DNA of 17,822 nucleotides, from the NCBI GenBank assembly GCA_018065345.1, contig JAGHTM010000114.1:1-17822 (forward strand), read 5' to 3'. The notes under the pieces were generated by a model that was not told the DNA's origin, ran no database searches, and saw only the letters and a program-made list of their open reading frames with translations. The stretch comes from Candidatus Enterousia merdequi. GTDB taxonomy: Bacteria > Pseudomonadota > Alphaproteobacteria > Rs-D84. Positions 1-7,879 of the stretch are shown one piece after another. Every line of letters begins with the position of its first letter. The stretch's first letter is position 1. A program made the translations under genes and the position numbers.

Positions 1-1031
1 TTACGTGCTAAAATTTCTGTAGCCGTCATTTCTTTATCTGACAACATACCCAATCTATCTGCTAACAGAGTATGTCTTATTCTATCACGTAAATCTTGTA
101 ATATTATTTGTGACACATCAAAATCAGCACCACTTGATAAAGGTGTTAAACCAGAACTTCCTACCGCTTTTGGTATAATAGCCCTAGGAGTTAAATTTAT
201 ATTCGATAAGTTTATAACCCCATCATCATCAGCTTGCCAAATTCCACTTACAGCAATAGTTGCGTTCTTCAACACTAATTCAACAACTTTGTTTGCTGTT
301 TTTATATCTGGCAAAGCACGTAATACTGGCCCACGACCATATAATTCACCACTGATTAAAGACCAACGGAATATAATGTATGGATTAGTTTCAAAAGTTC
401 CACGAGCAACAATATTATTTTCAATATCCCCACCAATATCAAGCCATGCTGTAAAATCTTGACCAACCAAAGATTGAACCAATCTTATTGGTGTTTCTGG
501 ATTATCTTTAAGCATATTTTTAACATTGCTTGGTAATGTCACATTTGGATATTTTTCGACAATTTCACTCACAGGTAATGAAGTCGTATGAAAAATTGCA
601 CCAGGCAATATCGCGATATCTTTCATTGGAATTGCAGTGAAAGAAAAAGCCGAATCTGCACCTATTGGATTTTCAGCCATAAATAAACACGCTGTTCCAA
701 GCACGACTAAATCTATGTAGCATTGATGTATAGTTGTATAAAAATTTGAATCATTCAAATGTGCACGCAACATACTTGTTGCAGATTCTGCATCTGGTGA
801 TAATTCGCTTTCACGTACTAAATTTATCCATAAAGATTCTGGTGGTGTCAACAACGAATACATAGATGCAGCAAGATTATCAACTGCATCTGCTGCAGTT
901 GCATCAAACAATGTCGCACTATCGTTATCATCAGTTGGAACAGTATAACGCATCGCCGTTTTCCAACGGGACAACCAAACTTCTCTTTCATCTAATGCAC
1001 GTTTGTATAATTGAATAAGATTTTTTTGCAT
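1..1031 (-). CDS. Podovirus-type portal (head-tail connector) protein, partial
   Basis: Minus-strand gene starting at ATG 1031 and running off the left edge, so only 343 codons of the N-terminal and central parts are visible. The protein opens with MQKNLIQLYKRALDEREVWL and continues with segments such as DNLAASMYSLLTPPESLWI, YIIFRWSLISGELYGRGP and DLRDRIRHTLLADRLGML. This is the pattern of T7 gp8-like portal/connector proteins, which form the dodecameric vertex through which DNA is packaged and to which the tail attaches. The visible end, KEMTATEILAR, agrees with the usual TAxE-I motif of this family. A clear ribosome binding site (AAAAGGA) lies 7-8 nt upstream. It starts 20 bp after the terminase nuclease fragment, so the two would be co-transcribed. 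The family call is from recognition of the pattern, not a search. Confidence 0.85.
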   Translation of the reverse strand, partial: MQKNLIQLYKRALDEREVWLSRWKTAMRYTVPTDDNDSATLFDATAADAVDNLAASMYSLLTPPESLWINLVRESELSPDAESATSMLRAHLNDSNFYTTIHQCYIDLVVLGTACLFMAENPIGADSAFSFTAIPMKDIAILPGAIFHTTSLPVSEIVEKYPNVTLPSNVKNMLKDNPETPIRLVQSLVGQDFTAWLDIGGDIENNIVARGTFETNPYIIFRWSLISGELYGRGPVLRALPDIKTANKVVELVLKNATIAVSGIWQADDDGVINLSNINLTPRAIIPKAVGSSGLTPLSSGADFDVSQIILQDLRDRIRHTLLADRLGMLSDKEMTATEILAR

Positions 1032-1051
1032 TTATATTTCCTTTTTGTTTG

Positions 1052-1900
1052 TTAAATTGTAAATTCTGTGTTTGCAGTAATAAGTTTTTGATGACTATTT
1101 ATTGGATGAACACTACAAGGTGTCATAGATAAAGCACCAGCAATTGCATCTAAACCGTCATCGTGTTCAACAGAACCAATCGGAGACCAAGCCAACATTT
1201 CAGATAACAACATTGTTTGTTTAATTTTGTTATGCATATAAAGGCGACCTGAAGCCAACATCGGTTCCAAAGAATTCAAAATCCTTGTTTCTTTTTTTGT
1301 ATGATTTGAAATTGGTAAAATATTTATATGAAGTTGTTTATCTTGTGCTATTTTACGTAAAATTTCTGGCAAAGCATTCCCTATGCCATTTGTCTCTATA
1401 CCTATTCTGGTAAGTTTATATTTTTGCATAAAACTTAAAACATTTTCACATTGTGTAGCAAGCGGATGTATATCTTCATCAGAAACAACCATATACAAAA
1501 TATCATGAATAAAAGCTGTGTTATTTTTATCATCTTTATAAACCAAAACACATACACTTCCATCTGAATTTTTATGTCCAGAAGAAGGGTCCCAATAACA
1601 ACAAACTCCTGTTATAATATTTTGTCCAATATGAACAGTTTGCCAATCAAAATCATTTTCATAAAAATGAAGCGCCCCAGGATCAAGACGAACACGTTCA
1701 TCAGACACATATTCCAACATCATTTGTGCTGAAAAATGTCTTGGGCCAACAATAGTCTCTAAATCATGAATTTTCTCCAGCGGGAACATCTCTGGCCACG
1801 CCGGATTTCCCGCATCATCCACAATTGGTATTTTCAAATATTTATAACCTTGTAAAAAAGGTATTGAATTATTAAAATTTTCGTTTAATCTAATAGACAT
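1052..1900 (-). CDS. Terminase large subunit, C-terminal nuclease fragment
   Basis: A 282-residue fragment if started at ATG 1900; the open frame continues to 1975, but that extra part is antisense to dnaB. It matches the second half of a phage TerL: the linker/nuclease entry IPFLQGYKYLKIPIVDD..GNPAWPEMF, then FSAQMMLEYV and RLDPGALHFY, and an RNase H-like nuclease with candidate metal ligands D104 (YWDPSSG), E169 (GIETNGIG) and D247, D248 and D251 (EHDDGLDA). It would cut concatemeric DNA during packaging. There is no ATPase domain; that half lies 3.3 kb away at 5186-5785 on the same strand. ATG 1900 overlaps the dnaB ATG (1899) on the other strand, and a GGAG stands 8 nt upstream of it inside dnaB codons 4-6. 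So the piece may be a translatable separate subunit or a 5'-truncated remnant. Residues 1-12 may derive from the inserted block. Confidence 0.85.
   Translation of the reverse strand: MSIRLNENFNNSIPFLQGYKYLKIPIVDDAGNPAWPEMFPLEKIHDLETIVGPRHFSAQMMLEYVSDERVRLDPGALHFYENDFDWQTVHIGQNIITGVCCYWDPSSGHKNSDGSVCVLVYKDDKNNTAFIHDILYMVVSDEDIHPLATQCENVLSFMQKYKLTRIGIETNGIGNALPEILRKIAQDKQLHINILPISNHTKKETRILNSLEPMLASGRLYMHNKIKQTMLLSEMLAWSPIGSVEHDDGLDAIAGALSMTPCSVHPINSHQKLITANTEFTI
1864..1898 (+). promoter_or_regulatory. Putative dnaB promoter, leaderless arrangement
   Basis: TTGAAT (1864-1869), a 16-bp spacer and TAATCT (1886-1891) precede the dnaB ATG at 1899 by 7 nt, so transcription would begin at or next to the start codon. 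No Shine-Dalgarno sequence is visible. The boxes overlap the first codons of the terminase nuclease fragment on the other strand. The -10 is weak, and this reading relies on the same geometry at other genes in the window. Confidence 0.4.
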
Positions 1901-3443
1901 GGACTTTACTCCGAAGACTTTACCTACGAATTTAGAAGCCGAACAAGCGGTTCTTGCTGCGGCACTGATGAACAACCGTGCTTTGGAATCTATTTCTGAT
2001 TTTCTTTTACCAGAACATTTTTCTCATCCTGCACACCAAGAAATTTATAAATTGGCTTTACGTCAATTTTCCGTGGGTATTCCATTTGATATAATCACAA
2101 TTAAAACATACCTTGAACAACAGGGTATTTTGGAAAACGTTGGTGGTATCGAATATTTATCTAAATTAGCATCTGCTGGCTCAACCGTTGTAAATGTTGA
2201 ACATTATGGCCGCATAGTTTTTGATAATGCAAGACGTCGTGATTTGATAAATCTTGGTCAAAAAATTATTGATAATGCTTATACCGAAGATTTAGACCAA
2301 GATGTAAATACTCAAATAGAAACAGCCGAACAAAAATTATTTAATTTGGCATCTTCTGGACAAACAGAACGTAACTCTGCAACATTGGCCGATGCATTAA
2401 AACTGGCATTAACAGAAGCAGAAAACGCATATAAGGCAGAAGGAAAACTATCTGGTTTGACAACTGGCCTAGACGATTTAGATAAAGCGATAAGTGGTCT
2501 TCATCGTTCTGATTTAATCATAATTGCAGGACGTCCAGCTATGGGTAAAACTACATTGGCTATGAACATCGCTTTCAATGCTGCAAATGCTATATTAAAT
2601 GGACGCGCAAATAATAATTGCAAAGGCGCAGTCGCATTCTTCAGTTTGGAAATGTCGCAATCTCAATTGGCCGCACGTGTATTATCTTCTCAATCAAAAA
2701 TACCTGCATCACGTATGCGTGAAGGAAGTTTATCTGACGAAGAATTTACAAAAATGTCACAATATGCAGATGCTTTATCCAAAGTACCATTGGTTATTGA
2801 TGACACTGCAGATATGTCTGTTCCTGCAATCAAAACACGCGCTCGCAGAATATCACGTCAATTTGGTGGCATCTCTTTAATTGTTATTGACTATTTACAG
2901 TTGATGACTTCACCTGGTGGGAAACATAATGACAATCGTGTTCAAGAATTATCTGAAATCACTCGTGGTTTGAAAATATTAGCGAAAGATTTAGATGTCC
3001 CTGTGATTGCACTTTCTCAGTTATCACGTAAAGTTGAAGATCGTGATGATAAAAGACCTGTATTATCAGACTTACGTGAATCTGGTTCTATTGAACAAGA
3101 TGCTGATATTGTTATGTTCACCTATCGTGAAGAATATTATTTGAATGACCGTTCTCCAGACAAACGCTTATCCGGTTTAACATCTGAAACAGTACAACAA
3201 AATTGGCAAAAACGTTTAGACGCATCAAGAAACAAAGGCGACGTTATAATTGCCAAGAATCGTCATGGAAAGATAGAAACAGTTCACCTTAGCTTTAATG
3301 GTGACTATTCATTATTTGATAACTTGGTTCAATTCCCACAACAACAAATGAATAATGATTTTGATATAAATATGACTGCCAGCTCTGATACCAACACACA
3401 AAACGTTGTTGATATAAACGATATTCCTGACGATATTATATAA
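1899..3443 (+). CDS. dnaB: Replicative DNA helicase DnaB
   Basis: A full-length 514-residue hexameric replicative helicase, which unwinds DNA at the fork and binds primase through its N-terminal domain. The N-terminal domain begins with the standard NLEAEQAVLAAAL at residues 11-23. The RecA-like C-terminal domain holds Walker A GRPAMGKT (211-218), Walker B LIVIDYLQL (327-335), the sensor-like LSQLSR (372-377) and DLRESGSIEQDAD (391-403). The REEYYL segment followed by an extra stretch of about 30 residues (410-445) is, as I recall it, typical of alphaproteobacterial chromosomal DnaB rather than compact phage helicases, so I read it as a host gene. It is placed between two terminase fragments, with its ATG exactly at the junction and no ribosome binding site. 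The start is supported by the family N-terminus. The next gene lies 69 bp downstream with its own promoter. Confidence 0.95.
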   Translation: MDFTPKTLPTNLEAEQAVLAAALMNNRALESISDFLLPEHFSHPAHQEIYKLALRQFSVGIPFDIITIKTYLEQQGILENVGGIEYLSKLASAGSTVVNVEHYGRIVFDNARRRDLINLGQKIIDNAYTEDLDQDVNTQIETAEQKLFNLASSGQTERNSATLADALKLALTEAENAYKAEGKLSGLTTGLDDLDKAISGLHRSDLIIIAGRPAMGKTTLAMNIAFNAANAILNGRANNNCKGAVAFFSLEMSQSQLAARVLSSQSKIPASRMREGSLSDEEFTKMSQYADALSKVPLVIDDTADMSVPAIKTRARRISRQFGGISLIVIDYLQLMTSPGGKHNDNRVQELSEITRGLKILAKDLDVPVIALSQLSRKVEDRDDKRPVLSDLRESGSIEQDADIVMFTYREEYYLNDRSPDKRLSGLTSETVQQNWQKRLDASRNKGDVIIAKNRHGKIETVHLSFNGDYSLFDNLVQFPQQQMNNDFDINMTASSDTNTQNVVDINDIPDDII

Positions 3444-3450
3444 ATTTCTC

Positions 3451-3512
3451 TTGATAAAAAAGAAAATATTGACTAATATTTTGTCAAGATATAACTTTCT
3501 AAGGAGTTTTCG
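3451..3512 (+). promoter_or_regulatory. Promoter, inverted-repeat operator and RBS of the double-XRE gene
   Basis: TTGATA (3451-3456), a 17-bp spacer and TAATAT (3474-3479) form a good sigma-70 type promoter. TTGAC-N9-GTCAA (3469-3487) is an inverted repeat overlapping the -10 box, as expected for an operator used in autoregulation. AAGGAG (3500-3505) gives a strong ribosome binding site 7 nt before ATG 3513. Positions are read directly; the repressor role is inference. Confidence 0.6.
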
Positions 3513-4517
3513 ATGGCACAAGAAGAAATCATTTTTCCTAATAATATCCGCAACATTCGTGCTGCTAAGGGTTTGAAGATGACAGAATTGGCTAAACGCG
3601 CCAACTTATCATTGTCTGCTGTTTCCAAGATAGAAAAAGGTGTCCGTCGCTTAAATCAAAAACAACTTCTTAATGTTTGCTCAATATTGGGATGCAAATT
3701 ATCTGATATATTTATTCATGAAACAGATGCTGTTGCTCAAAATTGGCAAAAGGAAATCAAACGTCGTTTAACAGATAACGAAGACAGTGGTCTTAAAATT
3801 TTTGGTAGTGGGTTACGCAAAATCCGTCAACTGTCCGAAAAAACTATTGCAGAGGCTGCAAAATCTGCAAAGATGACATTATCTGTTTATCATAAAATTG
3901 AAGTTGGCCAACGTGAAGTTTACGAAAATGAAATTGACGTTTTGGCAAAATCATTTGGATATACTGCTAATCAATTATTTGATGAAATTGCAAAGCTTTA
4001 CAATGCCGGCGAATTAACAAAGCAAATCAACAAAGTTAAAGAACGTGTTAAATCTGTTTTGGAACCAGAAAATCCAACTTCTGGTTTGGAACATGGTGGT
4101 TTGTATGGTGCTCAATTATATGATAACGCACGCAAAAAACTAGTTCCTGTATTTGGTACACCAAATGGCAAATCAATCAAATTGAAAAAATCTGATGAAA
4201 CAATGATTGTTGCACCAACAACACTTGAAGACAAAAATGGCATTTATGCTGTCATACCAAATTCAAAACGTCTTGGTGGTTTTATTCCAGAATCTTCATA
4301 TGTTTTTGCAGATGCTAATGCTAAACCATCTGTTGGTGATTTGGCTGTTTGTATAAATGCGGATTTTTCCAAATTAAATTCTGAAGAAACTGTGGAAGCA
4401 CAAATTGTCGTCGTTCGTAAAGATAGCAACGGAAAAATGTACGGTCACATTTCTAATCCAGATGAAAAAGTTTCTGGCAAAACAATGCACAAAATTATTA
4501 TGGTTGTTATGCAGTAA
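3513..4517 (+). CDS. Transcriptional regulator with two XRE helix-turn-helix domains and a C-terminal S24-like region
   Basis: This 334-residue protein has two Cro/CI-type DNA-binding domains in tandem. The first is about residues 11-67 (NIRNIRAAKGLKMTELAKRA, LSLSAVSKIEKG). The second is about 97-160 (LRKIRQLSEKTIAEAAKSAK, VYHKIEVGQREV). After a linker, residues about 195-334 resemble the beta-rich peptidase-S24 fold (FIPESSYVFADANAKPSVGD, then a stretch ending YGHISNP), but I cannot place a convincing Ser-Lys dyad, so self-cleavage is doubtful. It probably acts as a repressor, likely of its own promoter, which carries an inverted repeat. It is followed 26 bp later by the unknown gene at 4544, probably in the same mRNA. 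Two HTH domains in one chain would allow binding to extended or paired operators. It could be host or phage in origin; the linkage to dnaB favours host. Confidence 0.8.
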   Translation: MAQEEIIFPNNIRNIRAAKGLKMTELAKRANLSLSAVSKIEKGVRRLNQKQLLNVCSILGCKLSDIFIHETDAVAQNWQKEIKRRLTDNEDSGLKIFGSGLRKIRQLSEKTIAEAAKSAKMTLSVYHKIEVGQREVYENEIDVLAKSFGYTANQLFDEIAKLYNAGELTKQINKVKERVKSVLEPENPTSGLEHGGLYGAQLYDNARKKLVPVFGTPNGKSIKLKKSDETMIVAPTTLEDKNGIYAVIPNSKRLGGFIPESSYVFADANAKPSVGDLAVCINADFSKLNSEETVEAQIVVVRKDSNGKMYGHISNPDEKVSGKTMHKIIMVVMQ

Positions 4518-4543
4518 AATAAATATTCAGGAGAGAGAATATC

Positions 4544-5185
4544 ATGCCACAACAAGCACATATTATTGCACAAAGATTGTTGAATCTTTATCGTCAAGAA
4601 CATGTTATTGACGGTGGTTGGTCTGCTGTAAATTCTGTTTTTATTCAAGAATCTAATGATCCAAATGTTATTTCAGAATTAGAAGCATTACCAACTGGTT
4701 CAAAACTGATAGCGCATATAAATAATTTACGCAGTGGTAAAACACCTATGGATTCCATAGATAAAGATTTATTGCCATATGGTGGTATGATGTCTAACCA
4801 AAATACTGTTGTGTCTTTGTCAGAAAATGAAAAAGCCCAACTTGAATCTGCATTAAACAATTTTGTTCCTGACCCAGAACACTTAAATGCTATAAAACAA
4901 ATGCCTGTGGTTAAAAAATTTGGAAACGATTGGATAGAAGATGTACAATCTGCCATATCTTCAATTCCAGGTATGACAGCAAAATGGAAAACCGTTGTTC
5001 AAACAGACAAGGCATACCGTATCTGGGATTCTGCAAAAAGATTATTATCTGAAACTTTGACGGAACGTCATCGTGCCCAAATCCAAGCAGATATGCCAGA
5101 ATATGAAACATATTTACCTATGTTTGGTGATGCTGGTAATGAAGCATTGGCAAAATTACGTACATTTATGTCATCCATGCAATAA
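4544..5185 (+). CDS. Conserved-looking protein of unknown function
   Basis: A 213-residue soluble protein with no signal peptide, membrane segment or motif that I recognise. It is mostly helical in appearance, with acidic and amide-rich stretches (EARLY part IIAQRLLNLYRQEHVIDGGW; end FGDAGNEALAKLRTFMSSMQ). It has a strong ribosome binding site, AGGAGAG (4529-4535), 8 nt before the ATG, and follows the double-XRE gene by 26 bp, so the two are probably co-transcribed and perhaps functionally linked. Its stop codon (5183-5185) is immediately adjacent to the stop of the convergent terminase ATPase fragment (5186), with no terminator between. The 12 bases 4529-4540 are perfectly complementary to a loop of the candidate small RNA at 13100-13274. 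I do not assign a function. Confidence 0.75.
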   Translation: MPQQAHIIAQRLLNLYRQEHVIDGGWSAVNSVFIQESNDPNVISELEALPTGSKLIAHINNLRSGKTPMDSIDKDLLPYGGMMSNQNTVVSLSENEKAQLESALNNFVPDPEHLNAIKQMPVVKKFGNDWIEDVQSAISSIPGMTAKWKTVVQTDKAYRIWDSAKRLLSETLTERHRAQIQADMPEYETYLPMFGDAGNEALAKLRTFMSSMQ

Positions 5186-5785
5186 TTATTCTGTTTGATA
5201 TATTGTATTTTGTGTATGTGGTGTTCCAATATAAATCATTGTCCCGTGTGGTGACAAAATAAAATCTAATTCACGCAATCTTTCACGTAAATTGATTCGT
5301 TTTTGTTGAGTATTACAAGTATTTGGAACTTCAACATCATCGCATATAATCAAATCAGAACGCAATCCAGTAATATTTCCAGACACACCTTGGCAAATAA
5401 CGGAAGGTTCACGTATTCCCACTGGTCTTTTAATTGTAATTTTATGTGTTCCCCACTCTTTTTTTACATCTGGCAAAACATCTGTGCAAAAAGGATGATT
5501 TTCTAAAATATTTTTTATATGTGACACCATCCTTGATGCCAAACCGGATTCTGCTGATAATATCAATATTCGTGTTTCTGGTTTATGATATAAAACACAG
5601 GCCGCAAAAACACCAACTACCGTAGATTTTCCAGAATGTCGAAAAGCATTTAATAACCCTCTATGTGGTTCTTCATTGAAAACACTTACCAAAAAGCGCA
5701 TTATTTTTTCATGATGGTCTGGTGTTTTCAATCCCAAAACTTTATTCCATTCATGTAAAAAGTTAAGGGCTTCAATATCTGTCAT
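5186..5785 (-). CDS. Terminase large subunit, N-terminal ATPase fragment
   Basis: A 199-residue fragment carrying the packaging-motor ATPase: Walker A-like AFRHSGKST (47-55), Walker B LIICDDVEV (145-153) and the coupling motif MIYIGTPH (183-190). The frame ends nine residues later, NTIYQTE then stop, exactly where related TerL proteins continue through a short linker into the nuclease domain. That missing half is at 1052-1900 on the same strand. Joined after QTE it continues in frame as SIRLNENFNNSIPFL, and the combined length of about 480 residues is normal for the family. The start has AGGAT upstream and comes 3 bp after the stop of the 5789-6136 gene, so it belongs to the late operon. The fragment is either a pseudogene half or one subunit of a genuinely split terminase. 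Confidence 0.9.
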   Translation of the reverse strand: MTDIEALNFLHEWNKVLGLKTPDHHEKIMRFLVSVFNEEPHRGLLNAFRHSGKSTVVGVFAACVLYHKPETRILILSAESGLASRMVSHIKNILENHPFCTDVLPDVKKEWGTHKITIKRPVGIREPSVICQGVSGNITGLRSDLIICDDVEVPNTCNTQQKRINLRERLRELDFILSPHGTMIYIGTPHTQNTIYQTE

Positions 5786-5788
5786 TAT

Positions 5789-6136
5789 CTATCCTGCTAT
5801 ATCATCAATTTTTGAAAGCCAATTTTTGATAATATTCGGTTTTTTAACTTTTGTTTTTCTGATTTTTTCTAAATTATTTTTGTATTTTTCATCGTATGGT
5901 TGTGATGTTTCATCACGCAAACGCTTTAATACCGCTTTTTCCGAAAAATTATTTCCCGAAGTTCCCGCCGCACCATATTTTGCACGTTGTTCAGATAAAA
6001 CTTTTTTGATTAAATTAGTTTTATTTTTTTCATCCTCCGCCATCTGTGCTAATATTTTTTGGCGTTCTGTTTTTGCAGTTTTTTTATCATCTTTATAATC
6101 TAAAATTTTATTTACATCACTAACTAATTGTCCCAT
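5789..6136 (-). CDS. Small charged phage protein upstream of TerL, function unknown
   Basis: A 115-residue, very charged (Lys/Glu/Asp-rich) protein with long predicted helices: an N-terminal stretch about 15-65 suited to a coiled coil and a basic C-terminus (RKTKVKKPNIIKNWL). It lies directly before the terminase ATPase fragment (3 bp gap) and 15 bp after the tail tubular protein B gene, with a good AAAAGGA ribosome binding site. Position and charge make small terminase subunit a possibility, but I see no clear DNA-binding helix-turn-helix and do not assert it. Confidence 0.7.
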   Translation of the reverse strand: MGQLVSDVNKILDYKDDKKTAKTERQKILAQMAEDEKNKTNLIKKVLSEQRAKYGAAGTSGNNFSEKAVLKRLRDETSQPYDEKYKNNLEKIRKTKVKKPNIIKNWLSKIDDIAG

Positions 6137-6151
6137 TTCAAAATCCTTTTT

Positions 6152-7864
6152 TTATATTGAATAACAACCTTCTACTGTCACAGATAATATTGTTATTGGT
6201 AATTGTTCACTGGTTGATACAGCCCACAAAGGCACCATTGTATCAAATTGAAAGCCAAGCAAATTTATAGAAACATCTCCACTATATCCAATATGTCCTG
6301 CCTCATAAACATCATTTGGTAATTCAATGCGTTTTCCATTTACAAAACAAGTTTTAGTATTTTTTAATCGTAAATTTATCTTTCGCGCACGTATTTTCTT
6401 TGGTGCATGCCCGTTGACTATCATTGGCAAAGCAGAAACAGTGCAAGAAAAATGATATATTTCCGAATCACACAAACAGTTATTATCAAATTTTTCTAAA
6501 TAATTTTGATTTTGCCTATTTACTATGACATAAGTATTACTATCTATGACACAAACATATTTGAATAAACCATCTGTTTTATATGTTCCCCAAGCAGATA
6601 TTTCTGTATTTGAATATTTATTCAATACAGCCATATTTCCATTTTGCATAACTACATATAATCTGTGTAATGATTGGTTATACGCTATACTAACCGGCTC
6701 TGACATAAGATGTTTAGAATACAGACATAAATCTACGGCATTATATGTTTGATTTAACATATCCATATCTAATTCACGAATATCTTTACACGATTTAGAT
6801 ATAAAAACAGTTCTGCCTTCTATTTGTTGTGGCGGTAAATATCTTGTTATAACGCTTCCCACAGAAGTATGCTGTTTTATATTTACGTTTTCTGGTGTCA
6901 AAGGCGAATTAGAAATCGCCCATTCTCCAACAGATGTTAAAATCTGTAAATTATCACTACTGATAAGAGTTGATATTTGATGATGTTGTGCTGATAACAA
7001 AGTTAAATAAATAGCCTCATCATCTAAACCAGTTCCTGTATCAAAATTATTATACATCCCTGTTTTTGACATCCATACACTATTTGGCATAGAATAAGTT
7101 CCAGCAAAAACAAGCCTGTTTTGATGAAAAGATACACAACAAGGCCACCCACGAGCATTACTAAAAGCAACTTCTGACCAATCATAAATTGCTTCTCCTG
7201 GTAATGTAAAAGCACCATTAGTACGTGCAGTTGCAACACGAGCATCTTGGAATGATTCTATAACCCACTGCCTGTTATCTACAATTAAACGCACACCAAT
7301 CCATTTATTAGACCACATATCTGCACTTGTTGTAAAAGTTGCATGATTGTTATCTATATCGCTTGCAGAAATCGTAATTGAAATATCATCCGTATCTTCA
7401 AATCTTGTAAAAGGCATATTTACACTCATATTTTGATTCGTATAAAAATCAAATCTTAATATATGGAAACCTGTATTATCTTTTACAAACTTATATGGTT
7501 GATAATCTGGATGCACAAAAAACATATTATTAAATCTTTGTGCATATTGTAATTTACTTAAATCAGTATCTGCCCAAGGCGCAATTACACTTGCTATTTT
7601 TGTATCATTACTATAAATATCTATCGATTCTTGATAGATAACCAACAAATATTTTTCTGATTCGTTTATTATAAAAGGAACTAGAATTGAATTATCTGGT
7701 ATTGATTTGACTTTAAGCAAACCATCTCTGCGTTTTAATCCACCAGATTGCAATACATCCATATTTTCAAGTTTTGAAACACCATGAATATTATTGATAG
7801 CATAAAAATCTGGCGAAATTTCACCACAAGAAAAAATATTTTGTGTATAAAGAAAATCTCCCAT
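6152..7864 (-). CDS. Tail tubular protein B-like tail nozzle protein
   Basis: 570 residues, within the usual range for the T7 gp12-like tail nozzle family. Recognisable family segments are the opening FSCGEISPDFYAINNI with LKRRDGLLKVKSI (the conserved start of a beta-propeller), YAQRFNNMFFVHPDYQPYKF, GWPCCVSFHQNRLVFAGT, and GLDDEAIYLTLLSAQHHQIS followed by LTSVGEWAIS. The protein forms the distal part of the short tail tube below the gp11-like ring. The ATG at 7864 has AAAAGGA 6 nt upstream. It follows the tail tubular protein A gene by 15 bp. The frame is intact throughout, and the C-terminal third has the weaker conservation expected for this family. Confidence 0.87.
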   Translation of the reverse strand: MGDFLYTQNIFSCGEISPDFYAINNIHGVSKLENMDVLQSGGLKRRDGLLKVKSIPDNSILVPFIINESEKYLLVIYQESIDIYSNDTKIASVIAPWADTDLSKLQYAQRFNNMFFVHPDYQPYKFVKDNTGFHILRFDFYTNQNMSVNMPFTRFEDTDDISITISASDIDNNHATFTTSADMWSNKWIGVRLIVDNRQWVIESFQDARVATARTNGAFTLPGEAIYDWSEVAFSNARGWPCCVSFHQNRLVFAGTYSMPNSVWMSKTGMYNNFDTGTGLDDEAIYLTLLSAQHHQISTLISSDNLQILTSVGEWAISNSPLTPENVNIKQHTSVGSVITRYLPPQQIEGRTVFISKSCKDIRELDMDMLNQTYNAVDLCLYSKHLMSEPVSIAYNQSLHRLYVVMQNGNMAVLNKYSNTEISAWGTYKTDGLFKYVCVIDSNTYVIVNRQNQNYLEKFDNNCLCDSEIYHFSCTVSALPMIVNGHAPKKIRARKINLRLKNTKTCFVNGKRIELPNDVYEAGHIGYSGDVSINLLGFQFDTMVPLWAVSTSEQLPITILSVTVEGCYSI

Positions 7865-7879
7865 GATGAATCCTTTTGG

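Noticed and set aside
1901..1975. Upstream 25-residue extension of the TerL nuclease fragment
   Set aside because: This part is antisense to the conserved N-terminus of DnaB and has no similarity to terminase.
2599..2880. Second plus-strand frame inside dnaB
   Set aside because: It is a shifted frame over the Walker B region of dnaB with no start signal.
1880..5200. Intein, group I/II intron or transposon as the cause of the TerL split
   Set aside because: No splicing motifs, reverse transcriptase, homing endonuclease or transposase are present, and the genes in the block run opposite to TerL.
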